Below, piece after piece: positions 1 to 7,357 of a stretch of 33,198 nt of DNA. Position numbers and translations under genes: made by a program. Positions within the stretch are counted from its first letter, which is position 1; every line of letters starts with the position of its first letter. Under the pieces are notes generated by a model. The model worked only from the letters and a program-made list of their open reading frames with translations, did no database searches and was not told the origin of the DNA. The DNA comes from Bacillota bacterium. Lineage in GTDB: Bacteria; Bacillota; Desulfitobacteriia; Desulfitobacteriales; Desulfitobacteriaceae. Where the stretch lies: contig JAEWCM010000093.1 of the NCBI GenBank assembly GCA_023390635.1, positions 1 to 33,198 on the forward strand, in the 5' to 3' direction.

Positions 1-132
1 GCTGAGACAGAAGAGCACAGAAGCGTAATAGAGGAGCAGGCCAAAGGAGGCTATAAGTACGCAGGATACTTCCCTGTAAAGATGGGTCCGAGCGGTAAGG
101 TGCTGGTTGTGGATCTTATTTTCCAAAGATAG
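1..132 (+). CDS. DUF4177-like protein, 3' end only
   Basis: Frame 1 is open from the first base to a TAG at 130-132 and gives 43 residues that include the stretches EEQAKGGYKYAGYFPVK and VLVVDLIFQR. This resembles the C-terminal half of small DUF4177-type proteins, in which a 'residues-G-aromatic' strand is followed by a closing beta strand ending in DLIFE/Q. No biochemical function is known for that family. The start lies outside the window. A hairpin terminator follows at 161-206, so this is the end of a transcription unit. The family assignment rests on memory of the pattern over a short fragment and is tentative; that it is the tail of a real gene is more secure. Confidence 0.45.
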   Translation, partial: AETEEHRSVIEEQAKGGYKYAGYFPVKMGPSGKVLVVDLIFQR

Positions 133-160
133 TGATAAATCCCAGTTTGTCGCACTATAT

Positions 161-206
161 AACGAGCCAGAAGCCCTGCCATAAGGCAGAGCTTAAGCTC
201 GTTTTT
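161..206 (+). terminator. Rho-independent terminator after the DUF4177-like gene
   Basis: AACGAGC (161-167) pairs with GCTCGTT (197-203). A second inner helix, CTGCC with GGCAG, lies around 176-190. The outer stem runs into five T residues (202-206). It is the right distance (about 30 bases) downstream of the stop at 132. Confidence 0.6.
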
Positions 207-277
207 GCCTTATTCAGGTAGTCTTCCAGGATACATAAGCTGCTGTATAAATTATTATTATTTCTACACCTTATTAT

Positions 278-811
278 CTAAAATATATTAATATTTTTTT
301 GGTTTTTGTTTTCAATCTTCCACCATATTAATTCGTCAGTTTCTTTATACTTAACAGCACCCACGTTTTCTAATACTTTATGTGATAGTATATTATCCTT
401 TTCAGTATCTCCGATTACACACACCACCTTCGGATTTTCAAAAATCCATTCAGTTAATCCTTTTAAGGCTTCCGTGGCATATCTCTTCTTTCTATATTTT
501 TCTTCAATACTATATCCCACAATTACTTCACCATTTTCATTAGGATAGCCTTTAATCATAATATATCCAATTATACGATTTTCTTCTTTAAGAACTATTG
601 CCCAATTTGTTAACCATAAATAATTTTTAACATCTTCAAGTACCTTTCTTAACCTTACTTTCATTGCATACTTCATTTCATCATCAAGAACTGTATTAGT
701 AACTATTAACCCCAAATTAGTCTCCATTTCACTATAGTTATCTACAGCTAAAGCAAGGTTGTCCACTTGTAAAGGCAATAACTTTAATCTTTCAGTTTCT
801 AATTTTATCAT
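278..811 (-). CDS. GNAT family N-acetyltransferase
   Basis: A 177-residue protein of the GNAT fold, close in look to the RimJ/RimL branch that acetylates amino groups of proteins or small molecules using acetyl-CoA. Visible hallmarks are the N-terminal ETERLKLLPL strand, the IGYIMIKGYP segment, the acetyl-CoA-binding stretch EEKYRKKRYATEALKG (near residues 110-125) and the C-terminal NILSHKVLENVGAVKYKET, where family members usually have N-x-x-S-x-x-V-L-x-k-x-G. The open frame extends eight codons upstream, but GAGGAGG lies inside that extension six bases before the ATG at 811, so 811 is the start. The gene is clearly more AT-rich than the rest of the window and is isolated between two terminators, which fits acquisition by transfer. 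The substrate cannot be told from the sequence. Confidence 0.85.
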   Translation of the reverse strand: MIKLETERLKLLPLQVDNLALAVDNYSEMETNLGLIVTNTVLDDEMKYAMKVRLRKVLEDVKNYLWLTNWAIVLKEENRIIGYIMIKGYPNENGEVIVGYSIEEKYRKKRYATEALKGLTEWIFENPKVVCVIGDTEKDNILSHKVLENVGAVKYKETDELIWWKIENKNQKNINIF

Positions 812-946
812 ATTGTTCCTCCTCAATGACTTCATAGTGTAACATAAATTTTATCTATTACTTATTGTATTAATATTTTACAATTGTTTACTAATATTAT
901 ATTTTAATTATCCTGCAATACAAATATTATTAAAAGATATATATGC

Positions 947-986
947 AAAAACAGCAATAATACTTGTAAATATTACTGCTGTTTTT
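947..986 (-). terminator. Terminator of the spoIIA operon (bidirectional hairpin)
   Basis: AAAAACAGCAATAAT (947-961) pairs with ATTACTGCTGTTTTT (972-986) with one A-C mismatch and a 10-base loop. The A and T tracts at the two ends give a T-run in either direction. It lies 50 bases beyond the sigF stop and upstream of the GNAT gene. The rest of 812-1036 is AT-rich and shows no gene. Confidence 0.7.
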
Positions 987-1036
987 GTGCTGTTTTTATG
1001 ATGTTTTACTGTTTTGCACCTTAGAACGGCATGAGC

Positions 1037-1825
1037 TTACTCTTCTGTTTCAGGGGAAATCTGGAGCAAAGTACGAATGCGATGGAGGGCTGCGCGTTCA
1101 ATACGGGAAATCTGGACTTGGGAAAGATTAAGCTGCCCGGCAATTTCACTTTGCGTCTTATCTTCGAAAAAGCGCATCAATAAAACCCGTTTTTCCCGAT
1201 CAGGCAGCTTGTCAAGCACTTCCTTCAAGGCAATTTTTTCGAACCAGCTTGGTTCCAGATCTTTTTCCTGTGGCAATTGATCTAAAACATAGATCGGATC
1301 TGAATCATCCTGGTAGAGCGTATCGTGGATGGAAGAAGGCGTTTGGACTGCTTCTAAAGCAGAGACGATTTCTTCCCGGTCAACTCCAAGTTCTTCCGCA
1401 ATTTCTCCTATGGTAGGATCACGTCCTAACGTTGCGGAAAGCTGATCACGGACACGGTTGGCTTTGTAGACCAGTTCTTTGAACGAGCGGGGAACCTTGA
1501 TCGGATGATCATCACGCAAAAAACGGCGAATTTCTCCAATGATCATAGGAACGGCGTAGGTGGAGAATTTTACACCATATGTAAAATCAAATTTGTCGAT
1601 AGCTTTGATAAGTCCGATCGTTCCTATTTGAAAGAGGTCTTCAATTTCGTATCCTCGATGGGCAAAACGCTGTACCAAATTAAAAATTAATTTCAGATTA
1701 CAATTAATCAACCGTTCTCTGGCTGCTTCATCTCCTGTCTGGGCTGCCTGAAGAAGTTCCATCATTTCCGTGTCGGAGAGAAGGGGAAAGCGGGGCAGAT
1801 TCATTTCTGTCAGACGTTGAATCAT
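1037..1825 (-). CDS. sigF: RNA polymerase sporulation sigma factor SigF
   Basis: Sigma-F is the first forespore-specific sigma factor; it directs RNA polymerase to early forespore promoters and is held inactive by SpoIIAB. The 262-residue protein has the full SigB/F/G architecture: region 2 with IEDLFQIGTIGLIKAIDKFD (61-80) and GVKFSTYAVPMIIGEIRRFL (84-103), region 3 with VPRSFKELVYKANRV (111-125) and a GRDPTIGEIAEELGV segment, and region 4 with the helix-turn-helix KTQSEIAGQLNLSQVQISRI (223-242). An AGGAGGG sits just upstream of the ATG at 1825. It is the last gene of spoIIA, 11 bases after spoIIAB, and is followed by a terminator. Sigma-G is a close paralogue, but position after spoIIAA-spoIIAB identifies sigma-F. 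Confidence 0.97.
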   Translation of the reverse strand: MIQRLTEMNLPRFPLLSDTEMMELLQAAQTGDEAARERLINCNLKLIFNLVQRFAHRGYEIEDLFQIGTIGLIKAIDKFDFTYGVKFSTYAVPMIIGEIRRFLRDDHPIKVPRSFKELVYKANRVRDQLSATLGRDPTIGEIAEELGVDREEIVSALEAVQTPSSIHDTLYQDDSDPIYVLDQLPQEKDLEPSWFEKIALKEVLDKLPDREKRVLLMRFFEDKTQSEIAGQLNLSQVQISRIERAALHRIRTLLQISPETEE

Positions 1826-1836
1826 AATTATCCCTC

Positions 1837-2274
1837 CTAATGCGAGGAGGTTGGATTTTGTTTGAGAAACTTAACCATACTTACAGTCGTTCCCTGATCA
1901 ACCGTTGATTCCACTTGGAGTTCATCCATGAACGATTGCATAAAGACAAAACCCAAGCCCATGCGCTCAGGATCAGTGCTGTACGCAGGTTGCATGGCTT
2001 TCTCCACATCAGGAATGCCGCAGCCCTGATCTTGAATCCGGATAGCAAAACTTTCTTCGTCAATATTGATTTTTAACTGCACCAGACAGTCTTCCCGGTT
2101 CCCATAACCATGAATAATGGCATTGGACACAGCTTCCGATACGGCAACTTTGATTTCTTCAATATCATTGATGGAAAGATCCAGCTGAGAACCCAGAGAG
2201 GCAATCAACATACGGGCAACACTTACATTGTCGGGTATACTGGAAAACGTCAGGCTTAACTCATTCATTTTCAT
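1837..2274 (-). CDS. spoIIAB: Anti-sigma-F factor SpoIIAB (serine kinase)
   Basis: SpoIIAB binds and inhibits sigma-F and phosphorylates SpoIIAA. It is a GHKL-fold ATPase: the N box EAVSNAIIH is at residues 47-55, the G1 box DQGCGIPD at 82-89 and the G2 box ERMGLGFVFM at 103-112. At 145 residues it has the usual family length. The open frame extends 15 codons upstream, but that part overlaps the end of spoIIAA; an AGGGGAG spaced before the ATG at 2274 supports this start, with a single base between the spoIIAA TAA and this ATG (tight translational coupling). The middle gene of spoIIA. Confidence 0.96.
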   Translation of the reverse strand: MKMNELSLTFSSIPDNVSVARMLIASLGSQLDLSINDIEEIKVAVSEAVSNAIIHGYGNREDCLVQLKINIDEESFAIRIQDQGCGIPDVEKAMQPAYSTDPERMGLGFVFMQSFMDELQVESTVDQGTTVSMVKFLKQNPTSSH

Positions 2275-2275
2275 A

Positions 2276-2626
2276 TTATGCTCCCCTTCCTTCTTCGACA
2301 GCTGATGCCTCATCAGCATAGAATTTAATAATTTTAGGCAAACCGGATAATTCCATAATCTTATAAATGTGGGGAGGGGTGGAAGTGATGAGAATTCTCC
2401 CCCCTAAAGCAAGCAGCTTCTTATATCTGCCTAAAATGACTCCCAGGCCTGAACTGTCTACGAATGCCACATTTTGAAAATTAAGAATTACTGTACGGAT
2501 TCCCCGGCGCTCAATTTCCCGGTCTATTTCTATGCGCAGATTATTGGCAGTTTTCATATCTAATTCTCCATCTAAGCGCAGGAGCAGGGTTTGACGCTCT
2601 ACTTTTTTGTCCATTGCTAAAACCAT
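2276..2626 (-). CDS. spoIIAA: Anti-anti-sigma-F factor SpoIIAA
   Basis: A STAS-domain protein of 116 residues. Dephosphorylated SpoIIAA binds SpoIIAB and frees sigma-F in the forespore; phosphorylation by SpoIIAB blocks this, and SpoIIE reverses it. The phosphorylation loop FVDSSGLGVILGRYKK has Asp57-Ser58-Ser59, the same numbering as the phosphoserine 58 of the B. subtilis protein when counted from the first Met. The start is slightly uncertain: AAGGGGGG abuts the ATG at 2626, whereas a second ATG at 2614 has about 12 bases of spacing. It is the first gene of spoIIA, and a sigma-H type promoter lies about 45 bases upstream. Confidence 0.95.
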   Translation of the reverse strand: MVLAMDKKVERQTLLLRLDGELDMKTANNLRIEIDREIERRGIRTVILNFQNVAFVDSSGLGVILGRYKKLLALGGRILITSTPPHIYKIMELSGLPKIIKFYADEASAVEEGRGA

Positions 2627-2672
2627 CCCCCCTTAAGGTTAAGAAATTTGTCCACTAAGGTTTGATGACTAC

Positions 2673-2701
2673 TAATTCGACGACATCCAAATTTTTCCTG
2701 C
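2673..2701 (-). promoter_or_regulatory. Sigma-H promoter of the spoIIA operon
   Basis: Read on the minus strand, GCAGGAAAA (2701-2693) matches the sigma-H -35 consensus RnAGGAwww, and GTCGAATTA (2681-2673) matches the -10 consensus RnnGAATww, with an 11-base spacer. All defined positions match. spoIIA is a known sigma-H operon in B. subtilis, so motif and context agree. Confidence 0.85.
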
Positions 2702-2702
2702 T

Positions 2703-2723
2703 AGTAAATAATAAATATTTACT
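2703..2723. repeat. Inverted repeat abutting the sigma-H -35 element
   Basis: AGTAAATA (2703-2710) and TATTTACT (2716-2723) form a perfect 8-base inverted repeat with a 5-base centre. It begins two bases upstream of the spoIIA -35 element. It could be a binding site for a regulator of the divergent spoIIA/spoVA region, or a chance AT-rich palindrome. It does not match the Spo0A box. Confidence 0.3.
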
Positions 2724-2774
2724 AAAACATAAAACCAAAAGCTTAATGTTGGAAAGTTTACAAGCAATTATATG

Positions 2775-2804
2775 GTATAAAATGGGTTGAAATGCTGCAT
2801 AATA
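2775..2804 (+). promoter_or_regulatory. Sigma-G type promoter of the spoVA operon
   Basis: GTATA (2775-2779) fits the sigma-G/sigma-F -35 pattern gHATR and CATAATA (2798-2804) fits the -10 pattern CATnnTA, with an 18-base spacer. The -10 ends about 38 bases before the spoVAC ATG. spoVA is a sigma-G operon in B. subtilis, which supports the call. Confidence 0.65.
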
Positions 2805-2842
2805 ACTTTGAGTTTGCTTAAAGCAGAAAGGAGGAAATATTG

Positions 2843-3316
2843 ATGCAGAAGCAAAAACTGAGAGCACCTACCATTGCGGTTAGTGCGAAAGACTATAAGG
2901 TAATGAGCAAGAATATGACACCTAAACCAACGGTACTTAAGAATTCTCTCAGGGCCTTTGTTGTTGGTGGCGGAATATGTGTCATCGGACAATTGATTAT
3001 AAATTATCTGGTGATTAAAGGATTTCCTAAAGTGGAAGCTTCAACGGTTGCCACTGCCATCATGATTTTCATCGGCGCACTGTTCACCGGCTTAGGTCTG
3101 TATGACGAGCTGGGCAAATTTGCCGGAGCCGGATCAATTATCCCTGTGACAGGATTTGCCAATTCCATCGTATCACCGGCTATGGAGTTTAAAAGAGAAG
3201 GTTATGTGATGGGAGTGGGAGCTCGGATGTTTAATGTTGCCGGCCCGGTTTTGGTTTATGGCATATCTATATCTATTATTATTGGTTTAATTAAGTACGT
3301 TATTGACTTATTTTAG
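2843..3316 (+). CDS. spoVAC: Stage V sporulation protein SpoVAC
   Basis: A 157-residue inner-membrane protein of the spore. SpoVAC is a membrane component of the SpoVA system that moves Ca-dipicolinic acid into the forespore and releases it on germination; in B. subtilis it has been described as a mechanosensitive channel. After a basic N-terminus (about 35 residues), hydrophobic segments occur near residues 36-56, 66-86 and 130-152, with the family stretch FAGAGSIIPVTGFANSIVSP between them, which SpoVAE shares in degenerate form (GGAGASIPLSGFGYTLSKGA). A TTG three bases upstream is in frame, but GGAGG at 2830-2834 is better spaced for the ATG at 2843. First gene of spoVAC-AD-AE-AF; spoVAA and spoVAB are absent, as is usual in Clostridia. 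Confidence 0.95.
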   Translation: MQKQKLRAPTIAVSAKDYKVMSKNMTPKPTVLKNSLRAFVVGGGICVIGQLIINYLVIKGFPKVEASTVATAIMIFIGALFTGLGLYDELGKFAGAGSIIPVTGFANSIVSPAMEFKREGYVMGVGARMFNVAGPVLVYGISISIIIGLIKYVIDLF

Positions 3317-3333
3317 AAAAGAGGTGGTTGACG

Positions 3334-4341
3334 GTGGAATCCCGGCGAGTAGGAAAGCAAACAGTAGTATTCTCCAAACCGGCTGTTATTCTTTCTTCAT
3401 ATTCATCAGTTGGGCCAGTGGAGGGACAAGGTCCTTTGGCTTCGAGTTTCGATTTAATATGGAAAGATACTATAAACGGACAGAAGTCCTGGGAATGGGC
3501 TGAGAGCAAGCTTTTGGAAAGCGCTTTGCAGGGAGCACTGCAAAAGGCAGGTATACAGTCAGATGATGTGGACTACATGCTGGCAGGAGATCTTCTCAAC
3601 CAGACCATTTCGTCGAATTTTGCTGCCAGATCAATGGCTTTGCCATTTATCGGCTTGTTCGGAGCCTGCTCTACCATGGCTTTAAGCATGGCTGTGGGAA
3701 GTATGTTAATCGATGGGCTTTTTGCCCGTAAAGTATTACTGGGAGTATCAAGTCATCATGACGCTGCTGAACGTCAATTCAGAATGCCCACTGAGCAGGG
3801 GACACAGAGGGCTATGAGTGCGCAATGGACTGTGACAGGAGCAGGAAGTCTGCTGCTGGGTGAATCGGGCAGCGGACCGCGAATTACAGCGGCCACATTG
3901 GGAAGAGTGATCGATTATGGAGAGACAGACACAAATAATATGGGAGCATCAATGGCTCCCGCTGTCTGTGATACGATTTTGAATCACTTTACTGATTTAA
4001 ACCGTTCTCCCCAGGATTATGACTTGATTATTACAGGTGACTTAGGTTCGGTGGGATCGGCTTTAGCCAGAGAGGTTCTGAAAAAAAGCGGTTATGATAT
4101 GGGAAATAATTTTAATGACTGTGGGATGCTCGTGTATAGTCCCAATCAGGATATGCATGCGGGAGGGAGTGGCTGCGGCTGTTCCGCAGTGGTTTTTGCC
4201 GGAAAAATCATGCAGGATTTGTCGGCCGGACGTCTGAAAAGGGTGATGTTGGTGGGGAGCGGTTCCTTGCACAGCCCGACCTCGGCCCTTCAGGGTGAGT
4301 CTATGCCTGCGATTGGCCATGCCGTGGTAATCGAAGCTTAA
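3334..4341 (+). CDS. spoVAD: Stage V sporulation protein SpoVAD, dipicolinate-binding
   Basis: SpoVAD is a thiolase/ketoacyl-synthase-fold protein that binds Ca-dipicolinic acid on the spore inner membrane. The family opening is visible as GKQTVVFSKPAVILSSYSSV, followed by GPVEGQGPL and the thiolase-like GLFGACSTMALSMAVGSM around a central Cys. The C-terminal part includes the glycine-rich MHAGGSGCGCSAVVFAG. Length (about 335 residues) is normal for the family. In-frame TTG (3328) and GTG (3334) starts both exist; GAGGTG at 3321-3326 leaves one base before the TTG and seven before the GTG, so GTG 3334 is preferred. It lies 17 bases after spoVAC and 13 bases before spoVAE. Confidence 0.96.
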   Translation: MESRRVGKQTVVFSKPAVILSSYSSVGPVEGQGPLASSFDLIWKDTINGQKSWEWAESKLLESALQGALQKAGIQSDDVDYMLAGDLLNQTISSNFAARSMALPFIGLFGACSTMALSMAVGSMLIDGLFARKVLLGVSSHHDAAERQFRMPTEQGTQRAMSAQWTVTGAGSLLLGESGSGPRITAATLGRVIDYGETDTNNMGASMAPAVCDTILNHFTDLNRSPQDYDLIITGDLGSVGSALAREVLKKSGYDMGNNFNDCGMLVYSPNQDMHAGGSGCGCSAVVFAGKIMQDLSAGRLKRVMLVGSGSLHSPTSALQGESMPAIGHAVVIEA

Positions 4342-4354
4342 TGGGGGGGAATCA

Positions 4355-4720
4355 ATGATGTTTAATATGCTTGTACCCGCTTTTTTAATGGGTGGTGTGA
4401 TTTGTGTGATTGGGCAGCTTTTGATGGATTTGACAAAACCAAACTTTACCCCGGCTCACGTCCTGGTCAGCTTTGTCTGCGGAGGAGCGATCCTGGGTGC
4501 TTTGGGCTGGTATAAACCCTTAATTGATTGGGGAGGTGCCGGGGCAAGTATTCCTTTGTCTGGATTCGGTTATACCTTGTCAAAAGGAGCTTTGGAGGGC
4601 GTAGATGCGCACGGGCTGATCGGAGCCTTTTCCGGTGGAGTGGAAGCAGCAGCGGCAGGGATAGCCACAGCCATTTTATTCGGGTATATTATGGCGATAG
4701 CTTTTAATCCAAAAGGATAG
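4355..4720 (+). CDS. spoVAE: Stage V sporulation protein SpoVAE (SpoVAEB type)
   Basis: A 121-residue, highly hydrophobic protein with about four membrane segments (near residues 4-24, 32-50, 56-76 and 92-115). It shares with SpoVAC the stretch IxxxGQLxxxL near the N-terminus and a GGAGASIPLSGFGYTLSKGA segment, showing that the two are paralogous membrane components of the dipicolinate channel. Two consecutive ATG codons (4355 and 4358) follow GGGGGG; either may be used. The gene corresponds to spoVAEB of Bacillus. No separate spoVAEA-like gene is visible, and spoVAF follows directly. Confidence 0.94.
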   Translation: MMFNMLVPAFLMGGVICVIGQLLMDLTKPNFTPAHVLVSFVCGGAILGALGWYKPLIDWGGAGASIPLSGFGYTLSKGALEGVDAHGLIGAFSGGVEAAAAGIATAILFGYIMAIAFNPKG

Positions 4721-4735
4721 AAGGGATGAAGTTTC

Positions 4736-6271
4736 TTGAAAGCCAGATCACCTGAGGTGGAAAAGCATAAATGCAAGATCTCCGGAGATTACGAAAAGAA
4801 TATTGAGTACATGAATTCCACCTTAGGAGTACCGGAAAGTTTCGATGTGCTGTGGCGAAGTCTCAAAATTAAGGGCAGGAAAGTATCCATTTATTCGATT
4901 AACGGCATGGTCAATTCCCAGGTTATGGCCACCCTTTTGAACACACTGGTCACACCAGCCTATGAACAGTTCGAGCACGAAAAGGAGGATGTAAGAACTG
5001 TTCTTCAGTTTATTGAGGATCGAATTACCGGTGTGGATGTCAAAGAAGTGGAAACCATGGATAAGGTGATTTATTTTCTTCTTTCCGGACCGATCGCTGT
5101 CTTTGTCGAAGGCTATGACAAAGCGATAATAGCTGATATCCGGATCTATCCAGCCCGCAATCCGGGTGAGCCGGACATTGAGAGAGTGACGCGCGGTTCC
5201 CGAGACGGTTTTGTGGAAACTTTGGTCATGAATACGGCATTGATCAGGCGGCGTCTGCGCGATCCCAGCCTGCGCATGGAACTTGTTCAGGTGGGTGACC
5301 GCTCTCAAACCGATGTATGCATTGTTTATCTGGATAATGTGACTAACCTGGATTTGGTGAAGAAAATCAAGGATGAGATCAAGGATATCAGTATTGATGG
5401 AATCCCCATGGCGGAAAAAAGTGTGGAAGAGTTTATTCTGGGAAGTAAATTCTGGAATCCTTTTCCCCGTGTCCGTTATACCGAAAGGCCTGATGTTGCT
5501 GCTATGCATATTCTGGAAGGTCATGTGCTGATTATTGTGGATACTTCTCCCAGCGTTATTATTGCTCCTGCTACCTTTTGGCATCATGTTCAGCATGCGG
5601 AGGAATACAGGCAGGAACCAATCGTGGGAGCATTTCTCCGCTGGGTCAGGTTTGTAGGGATTTTCATTTCTATTTATATTTTACCGCTGTGGCTGGGCGT
5701 GGCTTTGAATCCTGAAAGTCTGCCCCAATGGCTTCAGTTCATGGGGGTTCCTCAGACTGGCAGGATTCCTCTTTTTGTTCAGGTACTAATGGCAGAATTT
5801 GGCGTTGAACTGGTGCGAATGGCTGCCATTCATACCCCGGGGCCTTTAACAACGGCACTAGGCTTAGTGGCAACTTTTATGATTGGTGATGTGGCAATCA
5901 AGACCGGTGTTTTTTCACAGGAGATCCTTCTTTATATTGCAATGGCGGCGGTGGGAACGTTTGCTACGCCAAGTCCGGAATTTGCCCATGCCAATCGTCT
6001 GGTACGCTTGTTCTTAGTGATCTGTACAGGTTTGTTGGGTTTACCTGGCTTGCTGATCGGAGTAACTCTGACCTTTCTGCTGCTGGTTCGGACGAAATCC
6101 TTTGGAGTTCCTTATTTGTGGCCATTAATTCCTTTAGATATTAAAGCGTTGGCTACAATTCTGGTACGCTCTCCGGTGCCGATCAAAAATCGCCGTCCGA
6201 GCATCTTGAAACCGCAGGACCCGATTCGCCAACCGGAAGGACATCAGGAAGAAAAGAAGCAAGAGAAGTAG
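4736..6271 (+). CDS. spoVAF: Stage V sporulation protein SpoVAF (GerA-family membrane protein)
   Basis: A 511-residue protein of the GerA/SpoVAF family (A subunits of germinant receptors). The N-terminal soluble half, starting near residue 25 with EYMNSTLGVPESFDVLWRSL, carries the family signatures PARNPGEPDIERVTRGSRDG (about 138-157) and SLRMELVQVGDRSQTDVCIV (about 178-197). The C-terminal half has about four to five hydrophobic segments from residue 305 onward, with the LMAEFGVELVRMAAIHTPG stretch. A charged tail rich in K, E and Q ends the protein. The start is TTG at 4736 after AAGGGATGA. In B. subtilis SpoVAF supports germination signalling alongside the SpoVA channel. It is probably the last sporulation gene of the operon, but no terminator separates it from the next gene, 39 bases downstream. 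Confidence 0.95.
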   Translation: MKARSPEVEKHKCKISGDYEKNIEYMNSTLGVPESFDVLWRSLKIKGRKVSIYSINGMVNSQVMATLLNTLVTPAYEQFEHEKEDVRTVLQFIEDRITGVDVKEVETMDKVIYFLLSGPIAVFVEGYDKAIIADIRIYPARNPGEPDIERVTRGSRDGFVETLVMNTALIRRRLRDPSLRMELVQVGDRSQTDVCIVYLDNVTNLDLVKKIKDEIKDISIDGIPMAEKSVEEFILGSKFWNPFPRVRYTERPDVAAMHILEGHVLIIVDTSPSVIIAPATFWHHVQHAEEYRQEPIVGAFLRWVRFVGIFISIYILPLWLGVALNPESLPQWLQFMGVPQTGRIPLFVQVLMAEFGVELVRMAAIHTPGPLTTALGLVATFMIGDVAIKTGVFSQEILLYIAMAAVGTFATPSPEFAHANRLVRLFLVICTGLLGLPGLLIGVTLTFLLLVRTKSFGVPYLWPLIPLDIKALATILVRSPVPIKNRRPSILKPQDPIRQPEGHQEEKKQEK

Positions 6272-6310
6272 GGACGTGGACAGGGAATTTTGGAAGAGAG
6301 GGTGCATAGC

Positions 6311-7357
6311 TTGAAGTTAGGATTTCCAAGAGCCATGAATTATTACGACTATTATCCATTTTGGGCGGGTTTTTTTCATTATCTTGGTGTTGAGTTAAAA
6401 ACTTCCCGCCCCACGAACCAGGGAATTATGGAGAACGGTTTAAAAAAGGCCTATACGGAGATGTGCTTGCCCATAAAACTTTTGGTGGGGCATATCAATG
6501 AGTTGGACGATGTGGATGGGGTATTTTTGCCCCGGATGGTCAGTATGGAGGAAAAGACCTATCTTTGTCCGAAAATATTAGGCTTGCCTGAAGGGGTACA
6601 ATCGGCCATTCCATCGCGGTTAAAAATCTATACCGTCACCCTTAACTATCGGGAAGGCAGAAAGCAGGTCCAGACCGCGTTGGAGAACTTCGGCCGGGAA
6701 CTTGGATATGGCCGGAAGGAAGTGCGTTCAGCTTATAAACAGGCTCAGGAGTGGCAGGGGATTTATGAAAAGCAAAGGCTGAAAGGGTGGAGCTTTGAAG
6801 CCTGCATGCGTTCCTTGGGCAGCTTACCGGAAATGTCGGAAGGGATTTTAGCAGAGAATCCTCAAAATGAAAATAAGCGGCAGGAAAAGCCGCATATTGC
6901 ATTGATCGGTCATCCTTACCTAATTTATGAAGGATACGTTAATCACAATCTTCTTAAACGGCTTGAGGAACAGGCTTATATTTATGTTTCTGAAAATGTG
7001 GAGAAAGCGGAGCAACAAAGCTGCTTGCAGCAGTTAAGAAAACCGCTGTTTTGGAGCCATGCGCAAAAGATATATGGGGCGGGAAGCAGTTATGTCAAAG
7101 ATCAGGCCATTGAGGGGATTATTTATCTTACCTGTTTTGGCTGCGGTTCGGATTCGATGACGGAAGAGCTGGTTGCCAGCCAGGCTCGCAAGGTCCATAA
7201 GCCTTACATGGTCATAACGCTGGATGAACATACGGGTGAAGCGGGCTTAGTTACCCGTTTGGAAGCTTTTCTGGATATGATAGCAAGGAGGCAAACTCGT
7301 GAAAATAACCTTTCCTCATATGGGAAATGCCTGGATTGTGATTCAAACCTTATTTGA
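6311..7357 (+). CDS. DUF2229 protein, dehydratase-like subunit A
   Basis: A 348-residue protein that looks like the DUF2229/CoA-enzyme-activase-related family, distant kin of the subunits of 2-hydroxyacyl-CoA dehydratases. It begins KLGFPRAMNYYDYYPFWAGF, has Cys52 in EMCLPIKL, Cys86 in EKTYLCPKILGLPEG, Cys275 and Cys278 in YLTCFGCGSDS, and ends with LDEHTGEAGLVTRLEAFLD. Three well-separated Cys are what this superfamily uses to hold a [4Fe-4S] cluster. The same N- and C-terminal motifs recur in the next gene, so the two are paralogous. A TTG at 6290 is also in frame, but the TTG at 6311, with AGAGGG about eight bases before it, puts the start at the family motif. It overlaps the next gene by 59 bases. 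Substrate unknown. Confidence 0.8.
   Translation: MKLGFPRAMNYYDYYPFWAGFFHYLGVELKTSRPTNQGIMENGLKKAYTEMCLPIKLLVGHINELDDVDGVFLPRMVSMEEKTYLCPKILGLPEGVQSAIPSRLKIYTVTLNYREGRKQVQTALENFGRELGYGRKEVRSAYKQAQEWQGIYEKQRLKGWSFEACMRSLGSLPEMSEGILAENPQNENKRQEKPHIALIGHPYLIYEGYVNHNLLKRLEEQAYIYVSENVEKAEQQSCLQQLRKPLFWSHAQKIYGAGSSYVKDQAIEGIIYLTCFGCGSDSMTEELVASQARKVHKPYMVITLDEHTGEAGLVTRLEAFLDMIARRQTRENNLSSYGKCLDCDSNLI

Noticed and set aside
2640..2700. Spo0A box upstream of spoIIA
   Set aside because: CGTCGAA overlaps the -10 element and matches TGNCGAA only partly; no convincing activating box was found.
2655..2992. Two overlapping minus-strand frames between spoIIAA and spoVAC
   Set aside because: They cover the sigma-H and sigma-G promoters and the start of spoVAC, and lack ribosome-binding sites or family features.
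4823..5596. 257-codon minus-strand frame inside spoVAF
   Set aside because: It is a shadow of the well-supported spoVAF reading frame; the translation has no recognisable domain.
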